From: Dolomedes plantarius
Lineage: Eukaryota; Arthropoda; Arachnida; Araneae; Dolomedidae
Length of the DNA stretch: 64,000 nt
Assembly: GCA_907164885.2 (NCBI GenBank)
Contig: OU015490.1
Span: 12,450,966-12,514,965, forward strand
Reading direction: 5' to 3'
How positions within the stretch are numbered: the stretch's first letter is position 1; every line of letters starts with the position of its first letter. Shown piece after piece: positions 10,441-22,155 of the stretch. A program made the translations under genes and the position numbers. Under the pieces are notes generated by a model. The model ran no database searches. It saw only the letters and a list, made by a program, of their open reading frames with translations, and was not told the origin of the DNA.

Positions 10441-11545
10441 GTACCATGGCAGCGATTTCAACCTTCCACATGTAACATAGAAATTGTAACATACACTTTA
10501 AATTTTCCTCTCACTATGATATCAAATATTTTTGGCAGGCACATTCATATAAACAAAAAAATCTTAAGTAGAAAATTCTCGAATTCAATTACCTCATTTC
10601 AAAAACGTTTTATTTTTCTCCCCTTAGAGAAAGTCCAAATTAAATGCAATTTATAACTACGATCTAACAAATTGCATTAATAATCACAGTCGAAATTTTT
10701 CCGCATGAACAGAAAAAAACATAATTATGACTATATTTCTCTGGCGAAGTTTGGGAAAGTAGAAATAATGCGTTTAATTAGCTTTTAAGCCTCCTGAACC
10801 AAGCTTCATTGAATGTCTTTGATATGGTTTCAAGTTGCGTGTGGCGGTATTTAAGTGCTAAGTTTATAATATAAGCAATTTAAGCATCTAGTTTTACCTC
10901 GACTTTTCTCTCAGACAGAAGAAGTTTAATATATACTTTAGGTACGAAAATTATTCTTAATGTGTCTGTTAAAAATGGCCAATAAAAATTTTTCTTTTCT
11001 TAAAAATTACTTATAAATTTATCACATTAACTTAAGTAGTGTGAAACGTTCTAGATGTAAGTTTTTGAAATTTAACAGTTAATTATGATTTTGATAAAAA
11101 TTTGTCAAGCGAGCTCATAAATTTTAAATATTTGCCCACAGGAATATATTTCTTTAAGATAAAATTAATTGAAGCGCAGAATAATTATGTGCTTTTCGGA
11201 AATAATAGTATTTAAATTATAATTAAACGGGAAGGGCACACATTTAAGTATTCAAATTTTATTGCTCCTGATATGAGATCAAAATCAAATTATGTTTTTT
11301 ACATTTTAATTTTGTATTTATGGAAATTGAGGCAAAAAGTGACAAAGAATAAGAGTGAAAAGATACTGATGACTTAAGTTATTAAATAATATTCTTGTTA
11401 AAAAAATAAATAATGGCAACATGTTTCGGATGAATAGATTTCTCAAAATAGCAACGGTCTACTCACTGCCTGTCAATAAAGCACATATTTCTCAGGCAAT
11501 TATTAGCCTGTTTACAACGGTTCCCTCAAACTTTACCACAAAGTA
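10441..11545. other. AT-rich DNA without recognised features
   Basis: No long open frame and no repeat was noticed. Confidence 0.5.
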
Positions 11546-11547
11546 AA

Positions 11548-11880
11548 GAATTACGAGGTTGTTTCAGAAAGTAAGGTAACAAGACTTCTGAGCGAAAATC
11601 TTAATTTACGAGTTCAAAGAGGTACACAACGTAGTAAGGCACTGGTAAATATTTCTTCTCCACATAGTCACCATAGTTGTTGAAGCATTTGTTCCATCGG
11701 TACACCAACGTATCGAAAGCGGCATAGAATAAATCAAAGTCAAGGTCGTAAAACCACGTCTAAACGAACAACGCAGTCACGATGCCGAACTTCGATGTCG
11801 GTTCTGAAATGCCGACCACACAAGTACTCCTTCAACGGTCCGAAGAGATAGAAGTCACTTGGTACGAGGACCAGGATGTT
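11548..11880 (-). pseudogene. mariner transposase C-terminal remnant
   Basis: The + strand end 'tgtttcagaaagtaaggtaa' near 11563 resembles a mariner terminal repeat. Reading inward on the minus strand gives a PSDFYLFGPLKEYLCGRHF-type segment (about 11800-11860), whose D follows the mariner signature 'PSDFHLF', and further on RWNKCFNNYGDYVEKKYL near the C-terminus (about 11640-11690). Frameshifts break it and the N-terminal two thirds are absent; it runs up against the CA/TA microsatellite. Confidence 0.7.
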
Positions 11881-11960
11881 GCGGAGGTGTTTCAATAACT
11901 CCTATCGTAAACTCTGTAACAAATCACGCGTAACTGAGGCCACATGCGTCAAAAAACAAA

Positions 11961-11961
<1 letters not shown>

Positions 11962-12050
<89 letters not shown>
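11962..12050. repeat. (CA)n(TA)n microsatellite
   Basis: A compound CA then TA dinucleotide tract, at the junction of a mariner remnant and an LTR-like block. Confidence 0.95.
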
Positions 12051-12051
<1 letters not shown>

Positions 12052-12640
12052 CGATGATAAACTTCAAACTACACTTTAACTTTAACACACTATATAGAGA
12101 CATTCAATGGGGCGCCAGAAGACATCGAAGAGAAATTGAAGACGCACAACGTTGTTTTTTCTCATGAGGTACTTAATTCCGAATAACGAAGATATTCAGC
12201 AGAACACACACAGAAGATTTAAAACATCAAAGCAGACACATGGCAATACATAATTGAACGAAGTGGCACAATCGGACGACATGGTGAAGACACAAAAAGA
12301 TGACATAGCGTTTGTAGGAGGGACATTAGAAATGATATCAGATACCGAGAATTTGCCGGGGCACTGAATGCAGAACTTTGCATCGGAGTATTGGGCAGTA
12401 GCGGCGCAGCGCGAAGACAGAACAAGAAATAACAAGAGAAGCGAGCAAGCAGAGATGCACAGCACGCGAAAAATCAGTGTCCAAGCTTAAATAACCTTCA
12501 CGAGGTCCTGTCCCATGACACGTGCAACTTACATTTATTGGCCGACCCCGTTATCTAGGTATAAGAACCCTAGGATTTGTTATGACTTTTTAGGTGTCCA
12601 CGAGACTGGAGTTAAGGGAAAGTATATCAATTGCCTACTA
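12051..12640 (-). repeat. diverged LTR related to the Gypsy element at 28-35 kb
   Basis: Several landmarks of the 708-bp Gypsy LTR reappear in order with substitutions: 'aaactt..ctttaac', 'actatatagag', 'ttgccggggcactgaatgca' and 'ggcgcagcgcg'. The orientation matches the minus-strand Gypsy. No internal region or paired LTR is found, so it looks like an old solo LTR; the ends are approximate. Confidence 0.45.
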
Positions 12641-12942
12641 TTGTCTTTAGGTCACTCACAAGAAAACGAAAAACGAAAACGAAATTAACTTGCTTACGTC
12701 CAAGTAATTTTAAAGGGAAATTGAAAAGAATTTGGGAATTAGAAAAGGTTTTTGTTTTTGTATGTTATATATATATATATATATATCCGGAATTTTCGGA
12801 CGTCCACGAGTTATAAAAACGCTGGGACATACGTGATAATATGAAAAAAAGTGATATCGTCACTGTGATCGCAAATAACTGAATTCCGGCCTTAAATTTA
12901 AGAGAAGTGAGTTAGACTCCTGTCATAGGGACATGACAGTAG
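12641..12942. other. unassigned spacer with a short TA tract
   Basis: Contains a TA run at about 12766-12787; no gene. Confidence 0.4.
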
Positions 12943-13962
12943 TGTTACGGCCAGGGACAGGAACATTGAAAAGTACAAAATAAAATAAAATAATTGTTAA
13001 ATGCAAGAAAGAAACAGGGCAATAAAAGAGAAGGGAAGAAAGCCATAGACCGGAACGAAATTTAGAGATTGTGTTTGTAGCAATAAATAGAAGATAAAAG
13101 TTGAAGAGAGTGAGTTGCAAGAAGAGAATAAAAGAAAATTTATGATGGCTATAAAACAGCCCACCCTGCTTGAAGCCGAAGCATGGGAAAAAGTTAAATT
13201 TGAGGGAGAATTTATAAATCCCGCCCTCGATGCGCATTGGTAAAAGGGGATTGAGGAGAGGCAGCACGGACGAATGGCGATGGCATGATAATTTCCATAT
13301 AACCAATGGAAATTATAAGAGGCGGAGACATTAGTAAGAAAAGATATGAAATAAAAAATAGTGTGAAGGCAGAGATAACCTAAGAAGTGAGAGTCAGTCA
13401 GAAGTTTGTTGAGATGTAGAAGTGGTGTCAAGGCATATAGACGTATGAGGAGAGTGCATTAAAAAGTTAGTGAACCGATGCTGACAGTGCCCAAGTGTCC
13501 CGTGCCGAGTGTCTGCAATAAGCGACGGAGCCGTATTCGAGTGCAGTAAAAGTTTGGAGAGAGAAGTTGTCGAGCGCCCAGTGTCCCATGCCGAGTGTCT
13601 GCAATGAACGACGGAGCCGTGAATGAATCAAATATAGGTGTCGTAAAGAATTAATTTAGTAGGAATGAAGTTATGAATAATGTGTAAATGCCGGAGGAAA
13701 CATTGAGTAATTTTGGAGTGTATTATTTATGTGTGTTAATATTCAATAAATTGGATTGTCAATATAACCAGAGTTATTTCCATTATTTGGGAAGCACATC
13801 AATGTACTAGCCACAATCATGAACCAATAAGTTACTAAATCAAAATCATAATTAATATAATTAATTAATATAAGAATAATACAATAAACTCTCCTTCCCA
13901 ATCATTTAAAACAATTTAAACAATCACGGTTACAACTCCAGGTCTAGAAAGACGCTGTAACA
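12943..13962. repeat. candidate solo LTR of an unidentified retrotransposon
   Basis: The block begins TGTTACGGCC and ends CTGTAACA, giving TGTTA..TAACA ends. It has a possible poly(A) signal (aataaa near 13746). An internal unit of about 95 bp with 'gccgagtgtctgcaat' and 'gacggagccgt' is tandemly duplicated (about 13478-13540 and 13575-13622). No flanking duplication could be matched, so the LTR interpretation is tentative. Open frames on its minus strand (12923-13431) show no known motif. Confidence 0.38.
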
Positions 13963-14429
13963 ATGTCCATAAAGCCCTCTCCAAAAATTAAATCTGTAAA
14001 TATAATATTAACAGAAGTTCTTATGTCGTTAATGGAAAACATTTCATTAATCAATACTATAGCTGGATTTAGAACTTTAAACTATTTTTTCAAATTTTTA
14101 TGCATAACACAGGTCAACAGTGGTTTTGGTGCCGGGGAATTTGTAGCTGATTTCTTATTAATTTGATGCCCTGAATTTAAATATGGCATTAGTTTTTGCC
14201 TAGGAGCTCAAATGTCTAAGATATAACATTTTAGTGAAATATATGTTGCACTATTTTAAGTTAAATACATGAATCAAATTAAAAAAAACTATACACGTAA
14301 TTTTTTATTACTCTTATATTTTTTTAAAATGGTAAAGGAACTTAAAAATGATAGAGAATATTGCAGTAGTACTTATCTAATTATAAAGAGCAACAAAGAG
14401 GAAAAAGTCATCGATGAAACGAACTAGTC
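13963..14429. other. unassigned AT-rich DNA
   Basis: A 67-codon + frame at 13963-14166 has no recognised domain; otherwise nothing. Confidence 0.35.
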
Positions 14430-15440
14430 ACTGAACACTTCAGAAACTTCTTTTCCGTGACATTTTTGAACGTATTTTGGAATAGTCCCTTTTTAAATTT
14501 CAGCAGTAATGTGCCATTATGTGCTTATCCCATCGTTCTTGGTAGCGGTCATCCACAGTTTTAATATCCTGGTGAAATCTTTTACCTTGTTCCTCTGTGG
14601 TGTCTCTTAAATTTTCAGGTCTAAGTGGTCTAAAGTGGCTGAGTAAATAGTGCACCTTATGCACCTAATGCTCATGTTACACCCAAGGGATATGAGACTG
14701 TTTGAAATCTTGATTACCAGTTCAACATAGTTTTCAGCTTTGCATTTGCCCAGAAAAGTTCTGACAACTGCAACAGATGTAGTCCAGGCTTTCCACTCAG
14801 CTTCATTAATGGAATTTACGAAGACAGGATCCTTAATGAGTTGTCTTATTTGTGGTTCGTCAAATATTCCTGCTTTAATTTTTTCCGTACTCAACTTAGG
14901 CATTTTCCCCTTATATATGCAAAGCATGAACCGTTCATATCAAGACACTTTACAAACTGCTTCATTAGGCCCAGCTTGATATGCTGTGGAGAAAATATGA
15001 TTTTCTCTCGTCCAACGAAAGGGTCGTTAATGACATTATTTTCCCAAACGTCCATGTTTTCTCTCTTAGGCCACTCTTTTCTAACACAGTGGTGTATTTT
15101 GTGTCTGCTATCCCAAAGGCACACGATGCAAGGCTATTTGGTGTAGTCACTTTTCTGCCCAAAGAGAAAGTTTTTAAGTTACACAACGTTACGCGTTAAC
15201 ATTTTTAAGTCCACACAAATCACCCATTGATATTCATGATACTTTATCTTCTCCAAGACCATAGCTATGGTATCCAAATAATATGGTGTCATAATCTTTC
15301 ATTTTCATTTCTTTAATTTCATGAGCAATTGGTATTAAACCATATTTGTTCCTATTTTGTAGAAGGACACATTTCAAACTTCGCTTTGAGCTGTCAATAA
15401 ATAGGCGCCAATCATCTGGAAAATATTCAGTATCACCCAT
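14430..15440 (-). pseudogene. broken copy of a dispersed arthropod/cnidarian gene family of unknown function
   Basis: Successive minus-strand pieces fit one protein family that I know as a high-copy, probably transposon-linked family without assigned function. From the 5' side: a DDWRLFIDSSKRSLKCVLLQ segment (15390-15425), a WDSRHKIHHCVRKEWPKRE segment with QHIKLGLMKQFVK (14930-15120), a PKLSTEKIKAGIFDEPQIR segment (14840-14900), and EEQGKRFHQDIKTVDDRYQ near 14545-14605. Frameshifts separate the pieces, so it is a pseudogene. The family may be domesticated or carried by an element; which one is unclear. Confidence 0.62.
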
Positions 15441-15515
15441 TTTTCCCAGGAGGACAAATCACCCAAACTTGAATGTATTGAATAGAAAAAAAACATTAAT
15501 AGATAAGTCGATGTA

Positions 15516-15984
15516 CAGTAAAACCTCGTTTATCCGGTTCTCGTTGTTCCGGATCTCCGGATAATCCAGATCAGATTTGTAGACAGTATTTTTATTTAAT
15601 GTTCACATTAGATAATAATTTTTCACTATGATAGCAAGAACGTCACTACAAGTACGCCAAATATTCGCTTTTTAGTTTGATTAAATTTAAAGTTCCTGCA
15701 TAGAGTGTACAATAAATTATGATACAAAAAAATTAAAATACTTTTTTGTTGAGTTTAAGAAAGCTTTACTAGACTTACCAATTCTTTGCAAAGAAATGAT
15801 GTGAAAAGTTATTTTTATATTTTTTAATGTAAACAATAATATGTAATTTTGTGACAAACCAAACTAAGTCTTCTTAGTTGAGGATTTTGTATTGCTTATT
15901 ACCCAAATTATCCGGATTATCCGGATTTTCAACTGTCTGGATTTCCTATGGTCCCAGTTAGTCCGGATAAATGAGGTTTTACTG
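15516..15984. mobile_element. pogo/Tigger-type MITE
   Basis: Terminal inverted repeats CAGTAAAACCTCGTTTATCC at 15516 and the complement ending at 15984 are of the pogo/Tigger type. TA duplications flank it at 15514-15515 and 15985-15986. The ends contain several TCCGGAT motifs. The interior (469 bp in all) has no transposase. Confidence 0.87.
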
Positions 15985-15986
15985 TA

Positions 15987-17916
15987 TCTGAAAAAAGTTG
16001 AGCTGATAGAGAAAAACCGATTTCATATTTAGATTCAGCCCCCCAAATATAGTCAAAATCAGTTCTAAAATCCGAGGCACCCCAAAAAAATTTTTTTTGT
16101 AGCCCTGTGTAATTATACATAGACTAGTGGTAGTAAATCATCAATTACATGCAATATAATTAAAAGATTATTAATTAAACTCGGAATAGCTGTCTCTAAC
16201 TAGCAATGTATCAAAGAACAGAATGCGATGTTAAAGTAAATAGTTAAATAAACTACATAACGTATAGGTATTACATTTATAGTTTTGTTTTCAATTCATT
16301 TTATATGTATGATTGTCAATATATATTGGCCAAACGTTATAACAATATAATAGTTTATTTTAAATCCGCAAACTATTCATATTGATATGTAAAATTCTTT
16401 AATTTTTCGAAATCTGAGGAATCGTATTAAATCTTGTAAATTATGAGATTATTTTCTAATTCTGAGGTCGGAAACATATCGTATTTTATTACTAAATAAA
16501 TTGCTATTAATTTTTAAAATAATTTTACTATAAAACCACCATATATATAATTTATTAGAAAATTATCTTTGTCTATGACTATTATTTTAACACCTTATTT
16601 AATTTCAGTTAACAAAAATAAAAATTTCTTTGTTACTTCAAAACATACACTTATTCAAATTTTAAAATGTTGCAAAACTATATTTAGTCCATGAATCCCA
16701 TTCTTTGATATTCTAAATTTTAACATACATCGAAAGCAAATGTTTCTTTATATTTAAAAAATTGAGACCAATTAAAATTTTACTACACCATTTTTTTACA
16801 AAAAATCAAGTTTCATCTGAGCTTTCAATATATTGTAAATTGTTTAGTTTGTTTAAAGTATTGTGAGGTCTTCCTAAACATTTATTTTACTATCTGTAAT
16901 CAGTTATAGTAAATTTTTATTGACTTTTATCTTCTCGAAACAACTAGCGAGAAATTATCTTTAAAAATAATAGTAAAATACTTCAATCTCTCATCAAAGC
17001 AAGACAAAGTCAAGAAAGAAAATATTGAAAATTATATATTCCACCCTTGTTTTTATATTTCTTTTTACAAATTTCATTTCTAGAACATGTAATTTTTAAA
17101 CCTAATAGAATACCGTTATTTCAGTTAGAATGCATAGAACTAAATATGATTTAAATACAATGTTATATTTCCTTATAATTTTATGAAAATCCAACCATTT
17201 CAACTACAACGTCCAAGGACAATGTACAATGATTGAGTGCCCGAATTTTGACTAGTCAACAATGATTTAATATTGACCATAATGCTGTACACGCATTTAT
17301 TTATAGCCGGTATAATTACAATTTGAAATCCTTTTCAGTTCTGTATAGCACTGTATGTCCGTTTGAATGAAACTATTTTTATAGCTTAAAGAGCAATCTG
17401 TTTTTTTTTCTAATGTATGTTAAAGGTCCTCTTTACAGTAATCAAATCAGGAATAAAAAATATATTTCTGATATATTAGCCATATATATAAGGAATTCTT
17501 ATTGAAGACACTATAACGATATTCGGGAACAGAAGACTGTCGATGACATCTTGAACTGATAAGTTGTAGTCAGGTTGAGCGGCATAAAAATCAACCAATT
17601 AGTCCAGTCGATGGGATTAGTGAATTTATTGTTATTTATTTGTTAACATAGATAAGATGTATAAAGAGGAAAGCAAGTTACATTTTTTAACGAAATCAGA
17701 AGAGAGTGCTTAGCATTCTGTCTACTCCATACCAAAATACTAAGTGAGTTCGCAGTTCGATTATCAAACTAGAACAAAGATACTCTGCGACATCTCGGCA
17801 TCACACAGAAACGGAAGTAGTTACATAAGGGGACAGACAATATTAAAGGCAGAGAATTAATAGAATAAAATTAATACCAGTGCAGCGTTATTCTTACTTA
17901 CACACACACACAGATA
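15987..17916. other. AT-rich DNA without recognised features
   Basis: About 1.9 kb with no convincing open frame, repeat or RNA gene. A short CA tract precedes the Tc1 element. Confidence 0.5.
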
Positions 17917-17918
17917 TA

Positions 17919-19137
17919 CACTCAAGAGCCAAAACATTATGACCACCAGTCAATAACGAGTTGGACCACCTTTGGCGCGCAACACAGCTTCAACCCGCCT
18001 TGGCATGGATGCCACAAGTCCTTGGTAGATGGCCGGAGACAGATTGTACCAGATGTTTAAGCAACGGTCACGCAAATCAGAGATATTGCGAATTGGTGGT
18101 CTTTGAACTCTGAGCTGCCGTCCCATGACATCCCAAATGTGTTCTATCGGATTGAGATCCGGTGAGTTAGGCGGCCAGGACATTAACTGGAATTCAGCAT
18201 CATTTTCCTGGAACCACTCCAACACAATTTCAGCCTTGTGACACGGGGCGTTGTCCTGTTGGTACATTCCATTTCCAGCTGGAAAAACAGAGGCAATGTA
18301 AGGGTGCAACTGGTCAGCAATGATGTTCAGATACCCTGTAGCATTCATGGTCTGCTCTACCACAACCACGGGTCCCAGAGACGCCCAAGAGAACGTCCCC
18401 GAAAGCATAATACCGACACCACCTGCCTGTGTATGACCTACTGTACATTGAGGGAGCAACAGTTCGCCTGGAAGACGACGTATTCTGACACGGCCATCGG
18501 CGTGATGAATGACAAACCGTGATTCATCTGACCAGGCAACTCTCTCCCACTGATTCATGGACCAGTCGCGATGTTTCCAGGCCCAGCGCAGGCGCAGTTG
18601 GCAATGACGCTTGGTCAGCAAAGGCACACGAGTGGGACGTTTGCTGCGTAGCCCCATATCCAACAGTGTCCACTGAACAGTGTGCTGCGATACTATTCTA
18701 CTTGGCCCTGCATTGCATTGGGCTGTCATCTGAACCACTGTCTGGCTCCGGTTTTGCTTCACCATGCGAGACACTCTCCGACAACCTTTTTCTTTGATAG
18801 CGTGTGGACGTCCAACACCATGTCGTCTACTGCTTGTTTCACCGTCATTCATCCACTTTGCATAAGTACTAACAACTGTAGGTCGCGAACAACCCACGAG
18901 TCGTGCAGTTTCGGAAATACTTGTTCCGAGCCTTCGAGCCATTACAATCTGCCCTCTATCAAAGTCGCTTAGATCCTCAGCCTTTCCCATCACACACAGA
19001 AGTAAGTGAAATAATGATTCTTCAGACTCTCCAGCAGCAGTTAAATACCAGTTCCACCTGATGACGTGCCTTCCACGTCATCGAGGCGAATTCATTGCAA
19101 AATGTAGGGGTGGTCATAATGTTTTGGCTCTTGAGTG
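17919..19137 (-). mobile_element. complete Tc1-like transposon, apparently intact
   Basis: A 1219-bp element with 29-bp terminal inverted repeats that match exactly by eye (CACTCAAGAGCCAAAACATT.. at 17919 and its complement ending at 19137). TA lies on both sides (17917-17918, 19138-19139). It encodes one uninterrupted transposase on the minus strand and sits in a CA/TA microsatellite, directly beside another Tc1/mariner element. Confidence 0.93.
17950..18993 (-). CDS. Tc1-family transposase, DD36E-like, intact
   Basis: A 347-residue transposase that would cut and paste the surrounding element. The N-terminal third has paired helix-turn-helix features: [16 protein letters not shown] with [15 protein letters not shown] in the first, and a GRPHAI linker followed by the second (about 60-120). 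The catalytic core shows the first Asp in VAWSDESRF (about residue 155), the second in YQQDNAPCH (about 247) and the Glu in NPIEHIW (about 284). I count 36 residues between the second Asp and the Glu, unlike the 34 of classical Tc1 and as described for the 'Incomer' DD36E group. Length is normal and there is no internal stop. The second residue is also Met, so the start may be one codon later. Expression is not evident from sequence. Confidence 0.92.
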   Translation of the reverse strand: MMGKAEDLSDFDRGQIVMARRLGTSISETARLVGCSRPTVVSTYAKWMNDGETSSRRHGVGRPHAIKEKGCRRVSRMVKQNRSQTVVQMTAQCNAGPSRIVSQHTVQWTLLDMGLRSKRPTRVPLLTKRHCQLRLRWAWKHRDWSMNQWERVAWSDESRFVIHHADGRVRIRRLPGELLLPQCTVGHTQAGGVGIMLSGTFSWASLGPVVVVEQTMNATGYLNIIADQLHPYIASVFPAGNGMYQQDNAPCHKAEIVLEWFQENDAEFQLMSWPPNSPDLNPIEHIWDVMGRQLRVQRPPIRNISDLRDRCLNIWYNLSPAIYQGLVASMPRRVEAVLRAKGGPTRY

Positions 19138-19157
19138 TATATATATATATATATATA

Positions 19158-20456
19158 CAGATGCTGTTCGCGCATTTTTTAGACGATTTTGGTAAGCGGT
19201 AATAAAAAATCGTTTGCTGCAAAAGAAATAATTGCAATTGTACTATTTTTTAAAAGTCAAAATTATCATCTGCGGCTTGAAAGTTTTGTTTTTATTCAAA
19301 ATGGCGTTTTTAACAAATCAGTTGTTCGAAGGCTACATTTATGCTCTTTCCGAAGAGAAATATGCATACTCCGTTATCCATAAACGATGTGAGAGTCATG
19401 GTTTTGTGATATCTAAAGCATCGATAGGTAATATCGTCAACAAGAAAGGAAAAAAAAAAACGTCAAATTGGAGCCTCAATTGGGACAAAAATTCCAAACA
19501 TGTATCCAAGGAAAAAACGGACATCTTCGACTATTGCAAAGGTACGTTGTTAAATGTTAAAAGAAAATCCTCCTAGTCAAAGGACAGTTGCAAAATCATT
19601 AAAATGCTCGATGTCCACTGTAAACAAAATGATAAACGTTGATTTAAATCTTAAGAAAGCGAACAAACGCAATGTGCATCGTCTTCTTCCAAATCATATC
19701 GCTGAACGCAGGACACGCTGCAGAATTCTATATGAGAAACACTTATCCAAAGAAAAATGGAAAACAATTGTCACAATAGATGAATGATGGGTGTATTTAA
19801 ATGATTGCAACAAAAAAGAGCCATTTATTATCATAAAAGGGGAGAAAAAAAATTTAAGTACAGGGTTCAAAGAATCGAAAGAAAGTTTTTCTAAGGGATT
19901 CATGATTGCTGCTGGTTTTTTTTATAATAGCAAGTTAAAAATACAGAGAGTTAAATAATGTCAAGATTAACTTCAAATACTATCAGGAACATATTTTATC
20001 GCCAATTTTTCTGAATGAAATACCATCGCTTTACCCACAGTGCCATCAATCTGTGAGACTCCATCAGGACAAAACTAGCAGTCACACATCAAAATCCACT
20101 GTAAATTTCCTAAAAGAAATGGAACAAAAAACTGGTATCAAGGCCATACCCTTCACTGATATCCCTACTAAATATCCCGATGTATCACCTATGGATTTTT
20201 GTGCTTTCAGACTTTTAAAATCTGCATTATCCAAACGACGTCCCAAAACCCTTACTGGACTCTGGAAAGCTGTTCAGGAGTAATGGGATAGAATACCTCT
20301 TCTGACACATCAAAAGGCATTATTATCCTGGAAATTGCGGTGTCGAAAGATAGTTCAGAATAAGGGATATCAAATAGAACATTTAAAACACAAAAATGTT
20401 ATGTAATTTATATTTGTTATAACAATATACATCGTCTAAAAAATGTGTGAACAGCC

Positions 20457-20460
<4 letters not shown>
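19158..20460 (+). mobile_element. mariner-type transposon with decayed transposase
   Basis: A 1303-bp element whose ends CAGATGCTGTTCGCGCATTT (19158) and the complement of CAGAGGCTGTTCACACATTT (ending 20460) form 29-bp terminal repeats with three mismatches. It is flanked by TA on both sides, inside a TA microsatellite that also carries the Tc1-like element at 17919-19137. Confidence 0.9.
19301..20406 (+). pseudogene. mariner transposase (41-residue D-D spacing), frameshifted
   Basis: The reading starts MAFLTNQLFEGYIYALSEEK at 19301, continues in another frame through a helix-turn-helix-like segment (19554-19787) ending VTIDE (first catalytic Asp) at a TGA, then resumes at 20053. The second Asp is in LHQDKTSSHT and the third in VSPMDFCAF; I count 41 residues between them, as in the rosa/DD41D lineage of mariners. 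The C-terminus ends near 20406. At least two frameshifts and one stop make it inactive. The terminal repeats survive, so it could be mobilised in trans in principle. Confidence 0.8.

Positions 20461-20525
<65 letters not shown>
20461..20525. repeat. (TA)n microsatellite
   Basis: About 32 TA units directly abut the right end of the mariner element and the LTR-like block. Confidence 0.97.
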
Positions 20526-20530
<5 letters not shown>

Positions 20531-20866
20531 AGCAGGGGATTTTTCGCGCTCTCTTCTGTCTCTTCTATAGCCCTTCTGTCTTGTCTCTTCGCGCGTCTCT
20601 TCTCTTGACTCTACTCTCCTAACCCTCAACATATATGCAGCTGCAGTCCGATAGTATGTAACAACGTGTGTCACTTCTTCCAATGATTTATTAGTTATGT
20701 ACCTTTTTTGGTGTCTGCCTTGAAGTATCATTCAGAATAAGACATGCGGAATAAAATACTTCAAAGTATAATGACTCCATATTGTGTGTTTATATTCTCT
20801 AGCTATATGTGTGTATCTCTTCTCAGGCTACGTGTATGTGTGTATCTCTTCTCAGTACTACAACGT
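20526..20866 (+). repeat. LTR-like block next to TA microsatellite
   Basis: The sequence begins TGTTGAGCAGGGGA at the microsatellite edge. It carries a TATA-like 'catatatgcagctgcag' near 20629 and an AATAAA near 20751, and ends around 'actacaac' near 20863. Layout and base composition resemble a solo LTR, but no duplicate, primer site or target duplication supports it. The minus frame at 20417-20731 reads into the TA tract and is not a gene. Confidence 0.3.
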
Positions 20867-21730
20867 AGTACGTAAAGATAAAGTATTTACGGAGTGAAAG
20901 AGTGAGAGGCGGGGAGGGGAGGTGTCTGATATTGAAGTTCACAAAGCTCTACTATAAATGAAAATAGGAGTAACATTTGTAGCAATTAAGCTTCTGCTAC
21001 GTGAATTTGCAAATACTTTTAACATCCAATCTTTAATTTATGCATTTAAAATTATATTTGCTTCCATTTTTACTGAGAAAAAGGCAGAATTTTATTTAAA
21101 GCACGTCCCTTTGTTTATTAAATGCAGTGCTGAACCATTCATGAATAAATTTCTTCGAGTTCGATATGGGGTGGGACTCAGTAACCATCGTTAAAACGGC
21201 ATGTATGGATTAAATGGAATCGATTTTCTTTTCTCTCTTCCGCTTTATATTCGGGATCGAAAAAGAAAATACGCGATCTGTAAAAAATCACTAAAAGCAT
21301 TGCGGCTTCTAAGACATAACATTTAATTTCTCCAAAAAATACCGCGCACGTGAGAGTGTTGTGAATCTGAAAGCAGCAAGTACCAGTTTTCTAATTATCG
21401 ATATTGTTTCTCTAATTATAATCATTCTCCGAAATACAAATCCTTAAGTTCAAATCTTTTAGCCCATCTGAGTCGTAAATTTAGATCACTTATGGAATTA
21501 AGAAAATAAATAACGTGTCCATACTGTTCATCGCAGAGTCATGTCACTTCTACAGTACTCTCTCACGGATAATTTCTGAGAAAAAGTTTCAATCGAATAC
21601 ACCAGTCTGAATATTTTTTCAGCCCGCTTTCAAGATATGTATTAATCAATACATTATTTATGAAAAGTTTCAGCGTGGTTAAAACTGAGTCACAATATTT
21701 CTTTTTTCTTTAAAGTATCCGGCAAAATGT

Positions 21731-21782
<52 letters not shown>

Positions 21783-22091
21783 AAACAGATAAGCAATGAT
21801 AAGTAATCTTACGTTAAAAGCCCGCGGTAGTTCCATACGCGGTAGAAGAGACCACCTGAAATTCTTTGTAATTATCTCTCAGTAACATAAAACACGTTTA
21901 GTAAATAAAAATCTCTCTTTCAGTAATATAAAACCCTTTAAATATTTTTTAACAAAGGGTATTCATGAATTACTCATTATAAAGTTACTCAATAAAAAAG
22001 AAAATATCTTCAGATATACTTAGAAACTTCAGATATACATCATACTTCAGATATAAGTAGATAAAAACGGCATTCTATAGAATTTTCTTTA

Positions 22092-22155
<64 letters not shown>

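Noticed and set aside
12923..13431. Overlapping minus frames of 127 and 144 codons
   Set aside because: Composition is low-complexity, they lie within an LTR-like block, and no domain is recognised.
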